A stretch of DNA of 64,000 bases from Guillardia theta CCMP2712 (taxonomy: Eukaryota; Cryptophyceae; Pyrenomonadales; Geminigeraceae), in NCBI RefSeq assembly GCF_000315625.1, contig NW_005434673.1, positions 632,609 through 696,608 on the forward strand, written 5' to 3'. Made by a program: the position numbers and the translations under genes. The notes under the pieces were generated by a model. It worked only from the letters and a program-made list of their open reading frames with translations, had not been told where the DNA came from and made no database searches. Position 1 is the first letter of the stretch; each line of letters starts with the position of its first letter. Of this stretch, positions 37,634 to 50,669 are shown one piece after another.

Positions 37634-40600
37634 TCACTTTGTCTCGATCAGCGGCTTGTACTTGTTCACCCAAGCTATAAGCTGCGCACATTTCTTTTCT
37701 GCAGTCAGCAGCATGTCGGTCTTCTCCACAATCTGCTTCTGCAATTCCAACTGCTCGATCTTACTCCTTTCCCTCTCTTCTTCCACTTCCCCAACCCGCA
37801 GGCGTATCTCGCTCTCGAACTTCTCCCGCATGCTTTTCATCGCCTGAACCCTCATGAGAAATCTCTGAACCCCAACCTTCATTGACTTGGCGTCTTTGTG
37901 GTGGCTGCAGAGGCTGTACATGACAAATCGTAACCTCTCACTTCTCATCCTCTTCTCGAAGAATCGGACGCACGAGGCCTGCCTCTCCAGGATCTCCTCC
38001 TCGCATGTTGGCTTGAGCGACAGTCGGGTCAGGCTTGTCTCCGACACTCGAATCCTTGCGGCTTCGCCCACCAGCGACTTGATCTCCTCTACCAGGTGAC
38101 TCAGCAGCGCCACTTGATGTTGCCTTCCCCTCCCATCTGCCTGAGGCGCTTGAGACATCTCCACTTCAGTGTATTCGGGATTTTGGTCGAATGAGTTGAC
38201 ATGACTTGACGTTTTCTCGCCATTTCCTTCTGATCTCTCGATCTCTTGCAACTGTTTGTTGTAATGGATGTTCTCTCGCATTTCGCGAATGACTTGTTGT
38301 TGCATGTTCACTGTTTCTGTCAGCGTTGCATTTTCTTCGAGAGCCTCAGCTAACTTTGAGTTGAAGGCTCCCTTGACCTCGACTGAGTTGGACTTCACTG
38401 TCGAATTCCCCAAGTTCGTCTTGAGCGCATCAAGTTCGTCCTGCAGGGCCTGCACTTGTAGCTCCTTCGCCTTCATGTCTCTGCGAAGCTTCTCCTCAAG
38501 CATCTTACTCGACTGCAGCCGTTCACTCGCATTCGTTGACAGAGCATTCGCCTCTGCTATCTTCCCATGCAACTTTGCCAGTTCGTTCCCCTTTGCCAAG
38601 AGCAAGGCGTCGTAATCTTCGACACGCTTGTACAGGATTGAAAGCTCCTCATTTGACTCTGAGTTGCGAGACTTCAAGCCTTGGATCTTCTGTAGCTGAT
38701 CTTGAATGATGTACCGCTTCTCTTTCATATCAAGCTCTGACTGCACCAGCTGGGCATGAAGAGATTTCTTTTCTTCCACCAGTTTTTTGAGAACGAATGC
38801 CTGATAGTTTTCATATTCTGAAATCTCTTGTTTTAACGTATGAACAGCAATCTTGCTTTCATTTATGATGGAAGTTTCATCGATGAGGAGTTGGTTTGCA
38901 CCTTTTACAGTTTGCAACATCTCAAGCTCTAGACTTCTGAGTCGATCATTTTGCGTTTCAGACTCATGCAATGATTTTTGATAATCTTTCAAGTTCTGTT
39001 CACATCGATCCAGATCATAATTCTTGGATTCAAGCTCTGATTTCAGCTGCATCAATTCGCCATGGTTGAATTCAACTTCTTCTCTCAATGCCCTGCACTC
39101 TTTCTCCAGTTGCAAACACATCTCTTGCCTTTCAAGCTTCTCCTCTTTCTCATCTTGAAGTTGCGATTCGATATCCATGCATGAGAGTTTTATTCTCTCC
39201 TTCTCAGCGTACAAGATGTCGTAAGCCTTCTTCCATTCCATCACCTGCATCAAACAAGCGTTAAGCGCCTCGCTTGTTTTCTGTTTCTCTTGCTCTAAAC
39301 TGGTGACCACCCTCTTCAACTCAGCCAGCTTCTGCGTTGTTTCGCTTCTCTCAACTTCAAGCAGCAGCTTCTCGTTCACCAGATGGCTGTACTCTGAGCA
39401 GATCTCTTGGACTTCCTCCTTGATTTCTGACACTCCCTGCCAGGCTGAGCACCCCAAAGCGCCAGCGCGCAAGCGGTTCCAAGCGAGATGAGCTTGTTGT
39501 CTAGTGCAGGCGGCGAGGGAGAGAGCCAAGGAGTCTAAGGTTCCATCCAACGAGACCTCCAAGCTCAAGAGCTCCTCATGCTCCTCCTCGGCTAGTCGGT
39601 GCAAGTCTTCCGCCAGGGCATCCTTGTCCTTGAGCAGGCGATGCATCGCGTTCCACTCGTCTTTCATTCGGCTCATGGCAGAAGAAGCCTCCGTCACCCT
39701 GCATGGATCACGTTACGACACGTCCATCGACATGCTCTACCATACCTCAGCTCCAGAAATTGCACAGTGTGATCTCGAAGGCGAGTCGCTTCCAACATAT
39801 GACACTGTTGCACCGTGGCATCAAAAAAGAGGTTCCTAGAGGCCTCAAGATCGGCTTGAATCTTGCTCTTTTGACTTTGACTGTTGTCTAATTCATTTCT
39901 GATGTTCTTGATTCGATCTTTCAGGTACAGATTTTCTTTTTCTAGCTTCTTACTTCGAACGTCGGCACATTCCAGTCTCTGTCCCAGAGTGTCGTTTGCT
40001 TCAGTGACTGTCTTGGCCATTGCATCAAGCTGCTGCTTCAGTTGTTTGCAGTCTTCCTCCAACATGGATCGCTTTTCTTTCGCTTCCATCAACGCTTCAT
40101 CATTTCTGGCTGCATCAATCAAGAGCTTCTCAACCTGCGAAGTCAGCTGCATGTTCTGAGTTTTTTCTTCTCGGACGCTTGATTGTAAACGAGAGATTTC
40201 CAGCCTTGATAGATCAAGATCATCTTGCAGAGCCTTACAATCCTCATTCATCCTGGACAAGTTTTCAGACGACTCCTGGAGAAGAGACTTCTTGGTCGCC
40301 AGCTCTTGATTTGCGGATTGTAACTTTGAAGTCAACCCCGCGATTTCTTCTGCCAGCACTTGCTTCTCAGCCTTCATCTTCTCGGTCTGTTTCTGAAGCT
40401 CTTCTTCGGATTTCTGAGACGATTCAAACAACTTTTTGACCCTGGCTGCTTCCATGTCAAGTTGGGCTTTCGTACTCTCGAGCTCAGCTTGGACGGTTTC
40501 GAGTTTGGAGCAGATGGAATCTGAGCCTTGTCTGCTTTCATCCAGCTCTTCTTGAAGGTTGAGGATTATGCTCTTGCCCTGCTCCTTCTCTCTTGACAAC

Positions 40601-43600
40601 TTTTCGATTTCAAGTGTTTGTTTCTCGATGACGCTGAGAAAATGCGAATTTTTTGCACATTGCTTCAGGTATAAATCCTTTGCATCGGAAATCTTTGCAT
40701 GAACATTGGTCGCAAACAACTCAAAATTCTCAAGATATTCTTTGATTTGCAAATTCCAACGATTGGTGTCATTGATTTTCATCTCCTTTTCAGATTTGAT
40801 TTGAAGATTCTCAGCTTTCAAACTTTGCAGATCCGGCAGAATCATTGACAAATATGTCGATGATTTTCCGATGTGCCCATCCAGTGTGTCAGCATAAGCT
40901 TGCAGCAATTTCTGCTGCTCAAATTCAAAGTGTTCCTGCTTTTTCAAACCATTTGCAGCGTTCCCAACATCTTGTAAACACAAGACAATTTCCTTGATGA
41001 CGCCTTGCAGGGCTTGTGCGGATGATATTCTGAATTTCTTGAGTTCCTCTACTTTTCTTTCAAATTCAATGGAATTTCTTTCCTTCTCTTCTTTCAGTTT
41101 GTGAACAAGCTCATTCAATGCATCATTTTGAAGCTTCACATTTTGATACTCCCGGCTGCTCTTTTCATACATGCTAGCAAGCTTCCTGCGTTCCAATGAA
41201 AACTCGAAGTTCAACACTTGTAGCTTGTTGCTCAAGTCCTCCTCAGCGTCCTTCGGCTCCAAGTCCTTGCTAGTGCTCATCTGGGAGATCTGATCGAGCA
41301 ACTGCAGTTTCTCTGAGTCACAGGTAGCAAGCTTCGAAATCAACTCCTGAACTTGCAGGTTGAGACCTGTAATCTTATCGTCCTTTTCCTTGATCTTTTC
41401 CTTCAGGGCATCTTTTCCTGTTTGTGAGGATTCAGCAATCACGTTCAGAGAAAACATCTGTCCTGCGAGGTGTTTAGCGAAGTGCTTCCAACTTCGCAGT
41501 TGAATATCAAAAGATTGATTCACTTCTGTCAGTCTCATTAAATCTGAATGTGATTCACAACTCTCCTGAACCAACTTAGCACAATTTTCCTTGCTTCCTG
41601 ACGACTGGTCAAAACCATCGGAGACTTGGCTTGTCAGCATGTTTGTCAAACTATCCACATGCCTCTCGAGCTTAGAATATTCGAATTGTTTTCTGCTATA
41701 TTTGGAAAGTAAAGAGGTGAGGTGAGTCTCGAAAGACAAGAGAAGCTTCTCAAGTGATGATTGCATGTCGACACCATCCACTAGGTTCTGCAGGAAATCT
41801 TTCTCACTTCTCAAGGTTGTCAGAGAAGACGTCAAGGAATCGAGAGCTGCCATTCTCGTCAAAGTTTCGCTTTCATGCTGTCGTTGCAAGCTTGAAACCT
41901 TGTCTTTCCACAGCTGAATCTCCTCGCGCGCATGGCTGACGTCAGGATGGGAACAAGGATGTTTCATATGGTTCTGCAAGAACTTAACTACCCACATGCA
42001 CTTTTCTATCGGGTTGACATTGTTGAAGCTTTCGTCCAAAAGCTTTTCAAAGTTCTCACGACGTTCGCTCGCCAAGTCCAGGGAGTCAACAAGTCTTTGC
42101 ATGCTTGAAAGGAGAGCATTGGCTTTCAGCAACTGTCTCTTGAGATTCATGTTTTCATGTTCGGCACTTTCGAGCTTGTGCGAAACAATTTTCAACGAGT
42201 TGCTGGCGTTAGAGTTGTCACCTGAATGTCTTCTTGTCTCTAGATCTTCCAAACGTTTCTCAAGAAAATCACGATCAAGCTGAGTCGTCATGCGACTTTG
42301 AATTTGACAAGTCCAGCTGTCCATCTCCTCCGTTGTGATGGATAGCTGGAGGGAGACATCGTCAAGCTCTAGGCTGATGCTCCCGACCTCTTGAAGGAGC
42401 TGCTCAGTCAATGTTCGAGCCTGAGCCAATGCTTCGCTGCCAAGTCTGTCGCGGGTAGCGGCGGCAAGGAGCGAATCTCTTTCTCGCGTGAGAGCATCCA
42501 ACTTTGTTATGAGCCTCGTCTCCTTGCCTTGCAGTCGCTTGACAGACTCGGACAAGAAGCTCGATCGCATCGCTTCCTCGTCCAACGAGGCCTGCAGAGT
42601 CTCGAGCTCTCGCTCAAGGTTGCCAGACTCCTTCTTGCGATGGAAGCATGCTTCGCGGCACCACATCGACAAGACCTTTGACAGCCATCTCTTAACCTTC
42701 TGCTGTGAATCTCTCCAAATCTTTTCTTGCAACAAATTTTGCAACAGAGTTTTGAATTTCCATGAGTTCAAACATTTCAAGTTGGACAGGTGATCATGAT
42801 ACTTGACTACCTGTTGAAATGAAAAATCTCTCCACTTCTGAGCTTTTTTCTGTGCTTCCCTACTCACAGACTCAAGCGCAAAAACTTGATTGTGGAGCTC
42901 AGAGGTCTGATGTGTGTTACTATCTTGAGAATCATCTGGTTTCAAATTCATTCACACACGTGACAGAGAATAAAGATACCTTTGTCTTGATATCTTGTGA
43001 CCTGCAATTCCTGTTGCAATTGGATCATCTTGCGCTCCAACCTCTCTTGTTCTCGCCTCCTCAGTTCTCTCTCAGATTCAGCCTCGAGTAGCCTTTGAGC
43101 TAGATGAGCAGCTTGAGACTTCTCGCTTTCAAGCATGTTTTGAAAATGCTCGTGCTGCTTGTGGAGGTCTTCTTCAAGAGAAATCACCTTGGTTCTCTCA
43201 TGCTCGATCTGCACTACCATGAGTTCATGATCCTGTGCTCGCCTCATCCCACCTGTCGCTTCAAGACTTGATATGCTTCACCCCGTGCATTCACACACAG
43301 ATTTCCCTTCCATTCATCAAAGACAAACTTCATAGAAAAGAGCATCTGCAAGTGTTTTTTCATGTCATAGACATGCAGACTTAAGTTTTCTATGATGATA
43401 GGATCTGAGGACGTTCTTGTCTGTTTGTATCAAGGATTACTCGAGATTGAACGTGCAGATTATCAAGCACCTCAGATCGAGAGGCAACCGCTTGAAGCTT
43501 TTCGTGAAGCTCGGTGTTTTCTGACTTCAACGCAGCCATCTTGTTTTCAAACATCTCTACCATCTGCAGCAAATCTTAACTTCGGTCTTATTCAAAACCA

Positions 43601-44227
43601 TGGGAACCTGCTCAAACTCTTTCATTTCTTCTTGTTCCTTTTCATACTGATTTTGTAGCCTTGCCAACTCTTCTTCTAGTTGCATCTCTCTCTTTGGATT
43701 TCTATTCTGCACGTCGTTTTCCATGCGCGTTATTGTCTCATACGCTCGCTTGAGCTCAACTTTCAATTCATCGTTCTCCCTCTCTAGCTCTTCGCATTTC
43801 AGCCAGATATTCTGTATAGGATAAGGGAATCATTGGTTTGCTACAAAGATTCAGGGAATCGTTATACCTTCTCTTCTGGCATAGAATTCTCTTTCAGTCG
43901 TGGATATTCGTTCTCATTCCAGTCCTCGGAAGTGTCCTGCATGGCTGATTTCTGTAAGATCCTTGACATGAGGGTACTAGGCAGCGTCGATGCTCTATCA
44001 TCAGAACTTGCATCTCTTGGGTGAAACGGAACATCATTTTCGTTAGGACGTCTCGTTCTAGCTATCGTGCCAACGAAGGTCGACCGCTGATGCAACACAA
44101 GATCGTTGCCATCTCTGATGATCTTTGACTCGGGGCCAGCTGGTCTCCTGGTGTACTTGGAAGGCACCACAGGCAGGATGGTGTGGCTCCTCTCCTTCCC
44201 TGCCGCGCTCCCATGCGTTCGCTTCAT
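37634..44227 (-). CDS. Giant coiled-coil protein, about 2,000 residues
   Basis: Starts at ATG 44227 with a basic, probably disordered N-terminus (MKRTHGSAAGKERSHTILP), followed by short coiled-coil exons (CEELERENDELKVELKRAY; MFENKMAALKSENTELHEKL). Then come two very long exons, about 42951-39730 and 39697-37634, that are almost entirely heptad repeats (LEAERL/EEDCKQLKQQLDAMAK; KSELESKNYDLDRCEQN). The C-terminus has more conserved-looking helices (RFVMYSLCSHHKDAKSMKV; GVQRFLMRVQAMKSMREKF) and ends LIAWVNKYKPLIETK-stop. The length and composition fit centrosomal/basal-body or Golgi-tether proteins, but coiled coils defeat homology by eye, so I name no family. It converges on the LamG gene with only about 95 bases between the stops. 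Confidence 0.75.
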
Positions 44228-45152
44228 CGCTTGCCCCCCTCACCGACGCTCTTGCTTTAGCATTTCGTTCCTCCAACGGCTCCGAGGGTTAACAGGCCCT
44301 TGCAGGACCGGGTCAACAAGGATCATTCTTCAACGGTAGTGTCAGTCACCGCCGGCCCGGCCCGCGAGTGACCGCGCCGCCCGGGCCGGCCACGGGGCAC
44401 CTGAATCCAAAGTTCGTGCCCCGGCCCGGAATAGCCGCAAGGCGTAGCTGAAAAAGACCAGATCACTTGCTGTCCTCATGAGGTATTAGGGTATGATTCT
44501 GAGGCAGCTTTTTATTCCTATTACCAAGAAGATTGAGGAAACCTGTAGAACCGTCGCATGTGGGAGCATTGCTGGAGCAACGCGACAGAGGATCGATGAG
44601 GAATGGCGCAGAGGGCAGAGAGAAGAGAGAAGAGAGAAGAGAGAAGAGAGAAGAGAGAAGAGAGAAGAGAGAAGAGAGAAGAGAGAAGAGGGCAGAGGGC
44701 AGAGAGCGGTCTGAGTAATGCTGAAGAACTTCTGACGATCGTGACATTTGCAGTGAGCTAGTGATGAATAGTTCATCCAAGATTGGCGACGCGCATAGGA
44801 GGAAGAAGAAAATCACACCGAGACAGGTGTCTGCAAGAATATTCTCGATTCAATCTTGATCACCGTGATCCTTCCTGTTTGAAATGATGAAGTAATAGAT
44901 TTTTTTAGTTTGGTCGACGAATTGCCGTAGTCTGCGCATGCATTCTGATAGCATTGAACGTGTATCGCGTTTGGTTGAAGTATCGGATAAATGAATATCG
45001 CAAAAATTCTGGTCTGTTAAGTATCTTTTCAATTACTTCTCTGAGGATTAATAGAATCATCGACTCCACGTGTAAAGACAAGCAAGAACGTGACATGTGC
45101 TGCTCGTCAAAATGACCTAGTTCAGAGTATCACGATTCTTTCCGGTGCCGCG
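44228..45152. other. Intergenic: GC-rich block, (AGAGAAG)n repeat, A/T-rich stretch
   Basis: Bases 44345-44440 are dense in CCGGCCCGG motifs. Bases 44617-44690 are an AGAGAAG heptamer repeat. The remainder, to the oxygenase gene, is A/T-rich with no supported ORF. It lies between divergent genes and should include both promoters. Confidence 0.6.
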
Positions 45153-46313
45153 ATGCTGATACTTGGTGCAGATTGCTCACCTGTGCGATGTGGGCGAGTG
45201 ATTCAGGAGGGTTTCATCACTCGGGAAGAGTGTGGCAAGATTATAGGTGACTGATGGTGGGAGACTATCCCAAGTCCTGATGCAACAACAGAACTTGCTG
45301 AATTTGGTATGAAACATGGTGGAGGCGCTGGTGGAGCAACCATACTTGACTTTCCCAGTGGAGCGCTTTCTCGTGGAAATCAATTCATCAATCTCCATCA
45401 GGTCCATGGAAGCCGTGAGAAACGAAAGTGCTTACTCATACAGCAAGCTACTGTCCAGCAAGGGACAGAAATTGCCTCAAGAAGGTACGAGACTTTTGAA
45501 AGAAGTTATTCACCGAGTGAGAAGCACACGTCAGTCAGTGCAAAATTTACTGAACAACAATACCTTAGATCCGGCAGGAGATTTCTAACCATTTCGGTGT
45601 GAGTTCGATCATGGGGACAACTCCGCGTTTCGTTTCAAGGATGGATCAGAAGCCTGCACAGGTGAACGCTTGTCAATGAACACGCCTGAGGGGATGACTC
45701 ATCACTAAAGAACATGCATGACGAATACTGGCATGAGCACGTGGACGCGAATCAGTAAGAAGGGCCCCAAGGGTGGAGTATGCAAAGAGGAAGGATGATT
45801 CAACGCACAGATATCCGGGGTTCGAGTACACAGCATTAATCTACCTCAACGACCAGGTGAGGCTCGACACATGGAAAACTGAAAGCTAAGCTATGAAATG
45901 AGGGGCTTGACTACACGGGGGGACTGTTCTCGTTCATCGACGAGGACATCGCCAAGGTATCTTATCCCTTGTCTTTTCTCTTCGGATCGACATGCAAAAA
46001 TAGGGGCAGGCAAAGGTCGAGACCATCAGCCCTAAATGTGGAAAGTGAGCAGAAGCCTTTGAGTTTCATAGATATGACCATGCTCCAGGCTGGTCTACTT
46101 CACTTCTGGTCCAGAGAACGTGCATAGAGTGCACAAGGTACGAACCTCCTCAGCGAAGTACAATGTGCACTGAACCATGAATGCAGGTTGAATCGGGGCT
46201 CCGATATGCACTGACGATTGCCTTCACCTGCGACAAGAGCAAGGTGAGCGCGTTGGTATTCGTTGGAGTGTGTGAAGAAGCTTCAGGAGCTTTCGGGGGA
46301 GTGGAACGCGTAA
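45153..46313 (+). CDS. 2-oxoglutarate/Fe(II) oxygenase, prolyl-hydroxylase-like
   Basis: Many short exons. ATG 45153 gives CGRVIQEGFITREECGKII. Later exons give VERFLVEINSSISIRSMEAV, LLKEVIHRVRSTRQSVQNLL, EFDHGDNSAFRFKDG, MHDEYWHEHVDANQ, RYPGFEYTALIYLNDQ, LDYTGGLFSFIDEDIAK, KVETISPKCGK, LVYFTSGPENVHRVHK, ESGLRYALTIAFTCDKSK and ELSGEWNA-stop. HVD supplies the first two metal ligands, NVHRV the distal histidine, and the Arg of GLRYALT the 2-oxoglutarate carboxylate contact. Spacing and sequence resemble prolyl 3-/4-hydroxylase catalytic domains (YTALIYLND..GG.F.F, PKCG....FTSG.EN.H.V). The family hydroxylates proline or lysine in proteins, often in the ER. No signal peptide is visible with this start, so an upstream exon may be missing. 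The join near 45590-45605 is unresolved. Confidence 0.7.
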
Positions 46314-46374
46314 CTAGAGCTTGACAGTACATTGCACGAGTTATTAATTTGTCAGAATCTATCTGCACCGAATT

Positions 46375-47202
46375 TTACGATGATGGAAGGAAAATCTCTG
46401 CGAGTCTGCATAAAGTAAGAATAGATGTTTTGCTCTGATCTTCGTCGCTTATCGATGAATGTCTGGCGATGTGACTAGTGAAGCTGTCACATTTGTCTTG
46501 CACACACTGCACTTCCGAAGATGGGTTTTGGTCCTTAGGAACACTGTCAGTATTCTGTAAGTGCTTCTTAGACTCCGAATCTTGCTCATGTGGGATTTTC
46601 ATCGGAGGGAGAAGACATTGGCTGACATTCGGCAAGCTCGTGTTGTGTACAAGATTCTTGAGATCGGCCATTGAAGAACTGATGGCACTGAATTCTTGGA
46701 CTCCATCGTTTTGATTCATCTCAGTCCACCGCTTACTCCATTCAGCATTGATGGAACGAAGAGTGTCGATCAGCACATCCCATTTACAGCACAACGAGTA
46801 GGCTGCATGGCGCTCTTGGAGCCTTCGATGCCCCTCTTCCAAGGCTGCGAGATCTGCTGCAACATCTGGGTTTCTCCATCTGCGGCCGCGAAACATGCAC
46901 ATGCCAGCACCTGTGGGGTCTTCAGAGATGCGTACAGCCTTCCTGTTACGAAATCTCTCAAAGGACCCCGATTTCTCCAGAGCTCGAAGCATCTCTGCTT
47001 CGCTGATGGCTTTTCTGTTTGCTGTGTACTCTCCGCCTCGCCTTACCACTGCCGGAACGCATCGACTGAGAGCACCAAAGGGGCCACTAGCACCATGTCG
47101 AGCGATAAAAGAACGTGAGCTAGCTCCCTCCTTTGTTGTGACCATCTGCGCGAACTCCAACGCCAACAGCTGGTTCTCTGTGGATGCACGGGGACGAGGC
47201 AT
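46375..47202 (-). CDS. Hypothetical 275-residue protein, single exon
   Basis: ORF from ATG 47202 (MPRPRASTENQLLALEFAQM). The basic first half contains ARHGASGPFGALSRCVP and ALEKSGSFERFRNRKAVRI, then a predicted helix LAALEEGHRRLQERHAAYSL. The second half is Ser/Asp/Gln-rich and probably disordered. No signal peptide, no membrane segment, no family recognised. It converges on the oxygenase gene, with about 60 bases between the stops. Confidence 0.6.
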   Translation of the reverse strand: MPRPRASTENQLLALEFAQMVTTKEGASSRSFIARHGASGPFGALSRCVPAVVRRGGEYTANRKAISEAEMLRALEKSGSFERFRNRKAVRISEDPTGAGMCMFRGRRWRNPDVAADLAALEEGHRRLQERHAAYSLCCKWDVLIDTLRSINAEWSKRWTEMNQNDGVQEFSAISSSMADLKNLVHNTSLPNVSQCLLPPMKIPHEQDSESKKHLQNTDSVPKDQNPSSEVQCVQDKCDSFTSHIARHSSISDEDQSKTSILTLCRLAEIFLPSS

Positions 47203-48430
47203 GCTTTCTGTTCTGTGACAGCCGCTAAAGGTATGCCCACGATCGCCGAGAGGTACGCAGAAGCAGGAGGAAGTATGCCGAGCAAACTGAGAGAGGTTTT
47301 CTGGAGGGGGCCGATGGATGATGTAAAGATGATGCAGTGAATGTTGAAGTGCAATGCCGTTGCGGCGACCGCAGAAGAGAACTGCTCAAGCTTGGATTGA
47401 ACCGAGAAGCAGAGGAATCCTTCAACAGGGAGGCAGACGGTTGAAGAGAGGTCGACTGCTGCAGGGAAGACGGGGCGTGAGAGAATGATCTGCCAGGAGC
47501 GACGCAGTTAGTTCCACGTCCTCACCATCACGACTGTGGCCCCAGTGGCCGAATGTTGACGGGCAGCGGTTGATCTAGGGGGTGGGGGTTATCATGCCAA
47601 GGGTACAGGTACGAAAGGAGCTACCTCACCCCTTATCTGAAATCTAATTTCAGGGGTGATAGAGCAGAAGGTGGTCATATTATGGGGGTACCTCAAGAAA
47701 CGTGGTGGTACCTGATGAGGGGTTATAAATTTGATGTATTTTGAGTGGATCCCCTTCATCAACTAGAGCCACACGAGATGGTGGGGTGGGACACTGGGGG
47801 GTACGGTAGTGTGGTGTACTACCCGTTCATTATAGGGAATGTCGCACTCCACCACCGGGGGTCCGACCATCGGTGCTGAGTGATCACTCAGTGGCATGAA
47901 GTGGTCCCAGGTAGGGGCCATATCACAGTACGTTCTATGCTAGTAGCACCCGGTAGGTTGACCGTAGCTGTGGCTTAGGAAGCCTAGGACCTCAGGAAGT
48001 ACCGGGTGGGAGGGCATAAGACGACGACCCTAGAGTCACGGTTGGGTCCGACTTGCTGCCTCTTCGTCTCCAACAGTCACCGACAGTCACGTGCCCGAAG
48101 CCGCCGGCCCGCCGCCGCCGCCGGGACCGTCGATACCCGGTGGCCCGGGGCCCGGTGACTGGCAACGACTAGCAAACTTGATCACCGCCAGGGGCCCCTC
48201 AGGACGAGGGCCTACGGTTTTGAGGTGACGCCGCAAGTTTGCCGCGCCCGGCCGCCGGGCGGCAAAGCGGCTCACTGGCCGCCCCGCTCATCAGGGCCGG
48301 GCCGTTACGCACAGCGGCGGCACGGTAATACGGCCCATAGCCGGACCCGGGCCCCGGGCCCCGGGCCCCCGCTACACGCACTGCCGGCGGCACTGCGGCA
48401 CACCGTGCAATCGGCGTGACTTGAGAACAT
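47203..48430. other. Long intergenic region with G/C-rich end
   Basis: No gene is supported. 47570-48000 carries repeated C- or G-runs (GGTGGGG, ACCACCGGGGG). 48080-48410 is extremely G/C-rich with palindromic CCCGGGCCCCGGGCC blocks, directly before the retroelement nest. Confidence 0.5.
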
Positions 48431-48640
48431 TTCAAGCGGCTGGGCCGCGACTGTGACTCAGGCTCTTCAAGCAATGTCCGATGATGCGCCGGATGTTTCC
48501 TCGCCATGTCCATGCTCGTGCTGCGCTCACGCCCCGCCGCCGAGTCAGCAGCGTGATATCCTCACCTTGCACAGCCGCAGGACGTACTCGCTCAAGTTGC
48601 AGGATAGGGCACCATCTTCGCTCATTTTCCTGAGCGGGAC

Positions 48641-48687
48641 CTGCTTTGTTTTGCTTGAGGCACATTTTACCTTCTGCCAGTAAATCT
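48641..48687 (+). mobile_element. Tail copy A, 47 bp, 5'-truncated
   Basis: Matches the end of the 208-bp tail sequence (GCTTTGTTTTGCTTGAGGC to CAGTAAATC), with CACATTTT in place of CACTTTTT. It follows a fragment of the post-RT region that ends TTTTCCTGAGCGGGA. Confidence 0.8.
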
Positions 48688-48811
48688 TCCTTCCCATCCT
48701 CATGGCCGCAAAAAGATGGGGGATATTCACATCCCTGGGATCCGAGATCAAGGGTCTGAGCAGTACGAGGGCTTGATGGCGGATGTGACGTTGGTCCACC
48801 CCTATATTGGT

Positions 48812-48908
48812 GTTTGTGCAGCTTCTCGCTGTGCGCTGTGTGCAAGCAGGTTTAGCTTGTTCCTGCTTTGTTTTGCTTGAGGCACTTTTTACCTTCTGCC
48901 AGTAAATC
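48812..48908 (+). mobile_element. Tail copy B, 97 bp, with TTGGT target-site duplication
   Basis: Interrupts the element's own sequence: the uninterrupted version at 51534 reads ATTGGTAGCTCTGCC. Here ATTGGT is followed by the tail copy, a few extra bases, and a second TTGGT at 48916-48920 before AGCTCTGCC. Confidence 0.8.
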
Positions 48909-49041
48909 TTCCGTCTTGGTAGCTCTGCCAACCTGAACAAGTGGGGGCCGGGAGGTCAACCTCGACGCCCTCCATGTTGCAGCGTTGGAGAAGATTCGCA
49001 AACATCGCGCTGCATATGCAATGACTACTCCTCCTTCAAGT

Positions 49042-49210
49042 CGCGCTTGGGCTGGCGCTGCCGCGTCTGGTTGCCAGCAGTGCTGGTTCTTTTCGGGCTT
49101 GTGTTTTGTGTGTGATTGTGCAGCTTCTCGCTGTGCGCTGTGTGCCTGGAGGTTTAGCTTGTTCCTGCTTTGTTTTGCTTGAGGCACTTTTTACCTTCTG
49201 CCAGTAAATC
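49042..49210 (+). mobile_element. Tail copy C, about 169 bp, 5'-truncated
   Basis: Starts CGCGCTTGGGCTGGCGCTG and ends CAGTAAATC. It interrupts the endonuclease-like region between ACTACTCCTCCT and GCGTTCATCCC. The target-site duplication is not clear. Confidence 0.8.
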
Positions 49211-50053
49211 CGTAGCTCACCGCGTTCATCCCTCTTGCCATCTCGACGGACGGTTCTCTGCATGCTGACACCCTCCGCTTCATCTCAGTATCCGTCCATC
49301 ACTGTGACGTCGGGTGCCTCCGGAGAGCTCGACACCACTGGAATGCTTGCTCAGCGCCTCACCATGCAGCTGACGCTGGAGGCGCTCTTGTCTGGTGCGA
49401 GGCGCATGACGCCCTTGCGGGCGCAAGCACTTCTCGAGCCAGAGGACAGCTCCTCCTCGGACTTTGTCGAGTCGCCCGAGGGGGAGTCTTCGCCGGAGGT
49501 CTCCGACTCCGATGGGGGAAACACTTCGAGTGGCCCCGACCCGTCTCCGTCCCTCACTGTGACGTCGGGTGCCTCCGGAGAGCTCGACACCACTGGGGTG
49601 CTTGCTGCTGGTCCGAGCACGCCTGCTTCCTCCCCGGCCGGGCATCGGTCGGGTCCCGCCGGTCCGCTTGGGCATTGCCGCGGCGTCGCCGCCGTCACGG
49701 GCGGCTCCCGCTGACTCGGCTACCGCTGACTCGGAGGCTAGCCTGTGGCGAGGAGGACTACCTCGAGCGGTACCGTGTTCCTGTGTCCAGCCTCCCTCCG
49801 TCCGCCCAGTGCCCCAGGCGGACCCCCCGGCGGGCAACGCCGGCTCCTTGTCGGCGGCTGCCCTTTCTCCGTCCGCGACCGCCAGCTTTGTGGCGGCAGC
49901 GGACGTCTCGACTGACAGTGGTCAGTCGGCTGCCTCCGGGTATCGCGTCTAAGGGATTTTCTTCCTCCTGCATGCTCCTGCTGCTTGTGACAGTATCCAC
50001 CCCCTGCTCCTCCATATCGCAGAGCTTTTTCCCTCTGTTCCGAAGTTCGAGTC

Positions 50054-50632
50054 TTGGCCTATGCTGACAACGTCGTGCTTGTCGGTCCACTCGAGGATGC
50101 CGTTGCAGCTACGTCCGCTATGAAGAAGTACATGTTAGCTGATCTGAAGCTAGAGATTCAACCTCGCGAGTCGAAAGTTTACATTCCCTCCTGGCATCAA
50201 CACCCTGATCTCTCGCAGCTGAAGAAGAGCCTTAAGCGCCGTCTCAAGACTCAACTTCTTCACTTCGAGGTCGTCACTGGCGGGATTACACTTGGCGGCC
50301 TGCCTATCGGCACGGATGGATTTCATGCTAGTCAGCTCCGAGCGAAGGTCTCTACCCTCAACGAAGAGCTCTCGAAGCTCGGGCTCGTCCAGCATGGCTT
50401 CATGTTCAAGACGCTGGTGAGGGCGAGCCATCTCCAGAAGCTGCGCTTCTTCCTCCAGGGGTCATCTCCGTTTCTCCCGCGGGTCCAATCACAGATTCGT
50501 CGCTTTGACCTCTCTGTCCACCTGGCGCTTGAGAAATACCACCGCTGGCCTTCCTCGCAGTACCTCGCCGCGCATCCCGACCTGCTAGAGTTTGCGAGGT
50601 TCAAGCGGGAGCTTCCGCATAGTCGGCTTTGT
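50054..50632 (+). pseudogene. Reverse transcriptase fragment, copy 1
   Basis: Encodes LAYADNVVLVGPLEDAVAAT and the thumb-like region LHFEVVTGGITLGGLPIGTD, ending at FKRELPHSR where tail copy E is attached. The upstream RT motifs are missing because the sequence jumps from the Ser/Pro-rich region to CAGTATCCACCCCCTGCTCC, with a 5-base insertion near 50041. The protein is identical to RT copy 2 over the shared part. The catalytic box is YADN rather than YADD. Confidence 0.75.
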
Positions 50633-50669
50633 TTTGCTTGAGGCACTTTTTACCTTCTGCCAGTAAATC
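50626..50669 (+). mobile_element. Tail copy E, 44 bp, attached to the end of RT copy 1
   Basis: Runs from GCTTTGTTTTGCTTGAGGC to CAGTAAATC and is followed directly by another part of the element (CTACTATACGGCTATCGC). Confidence 0.75.
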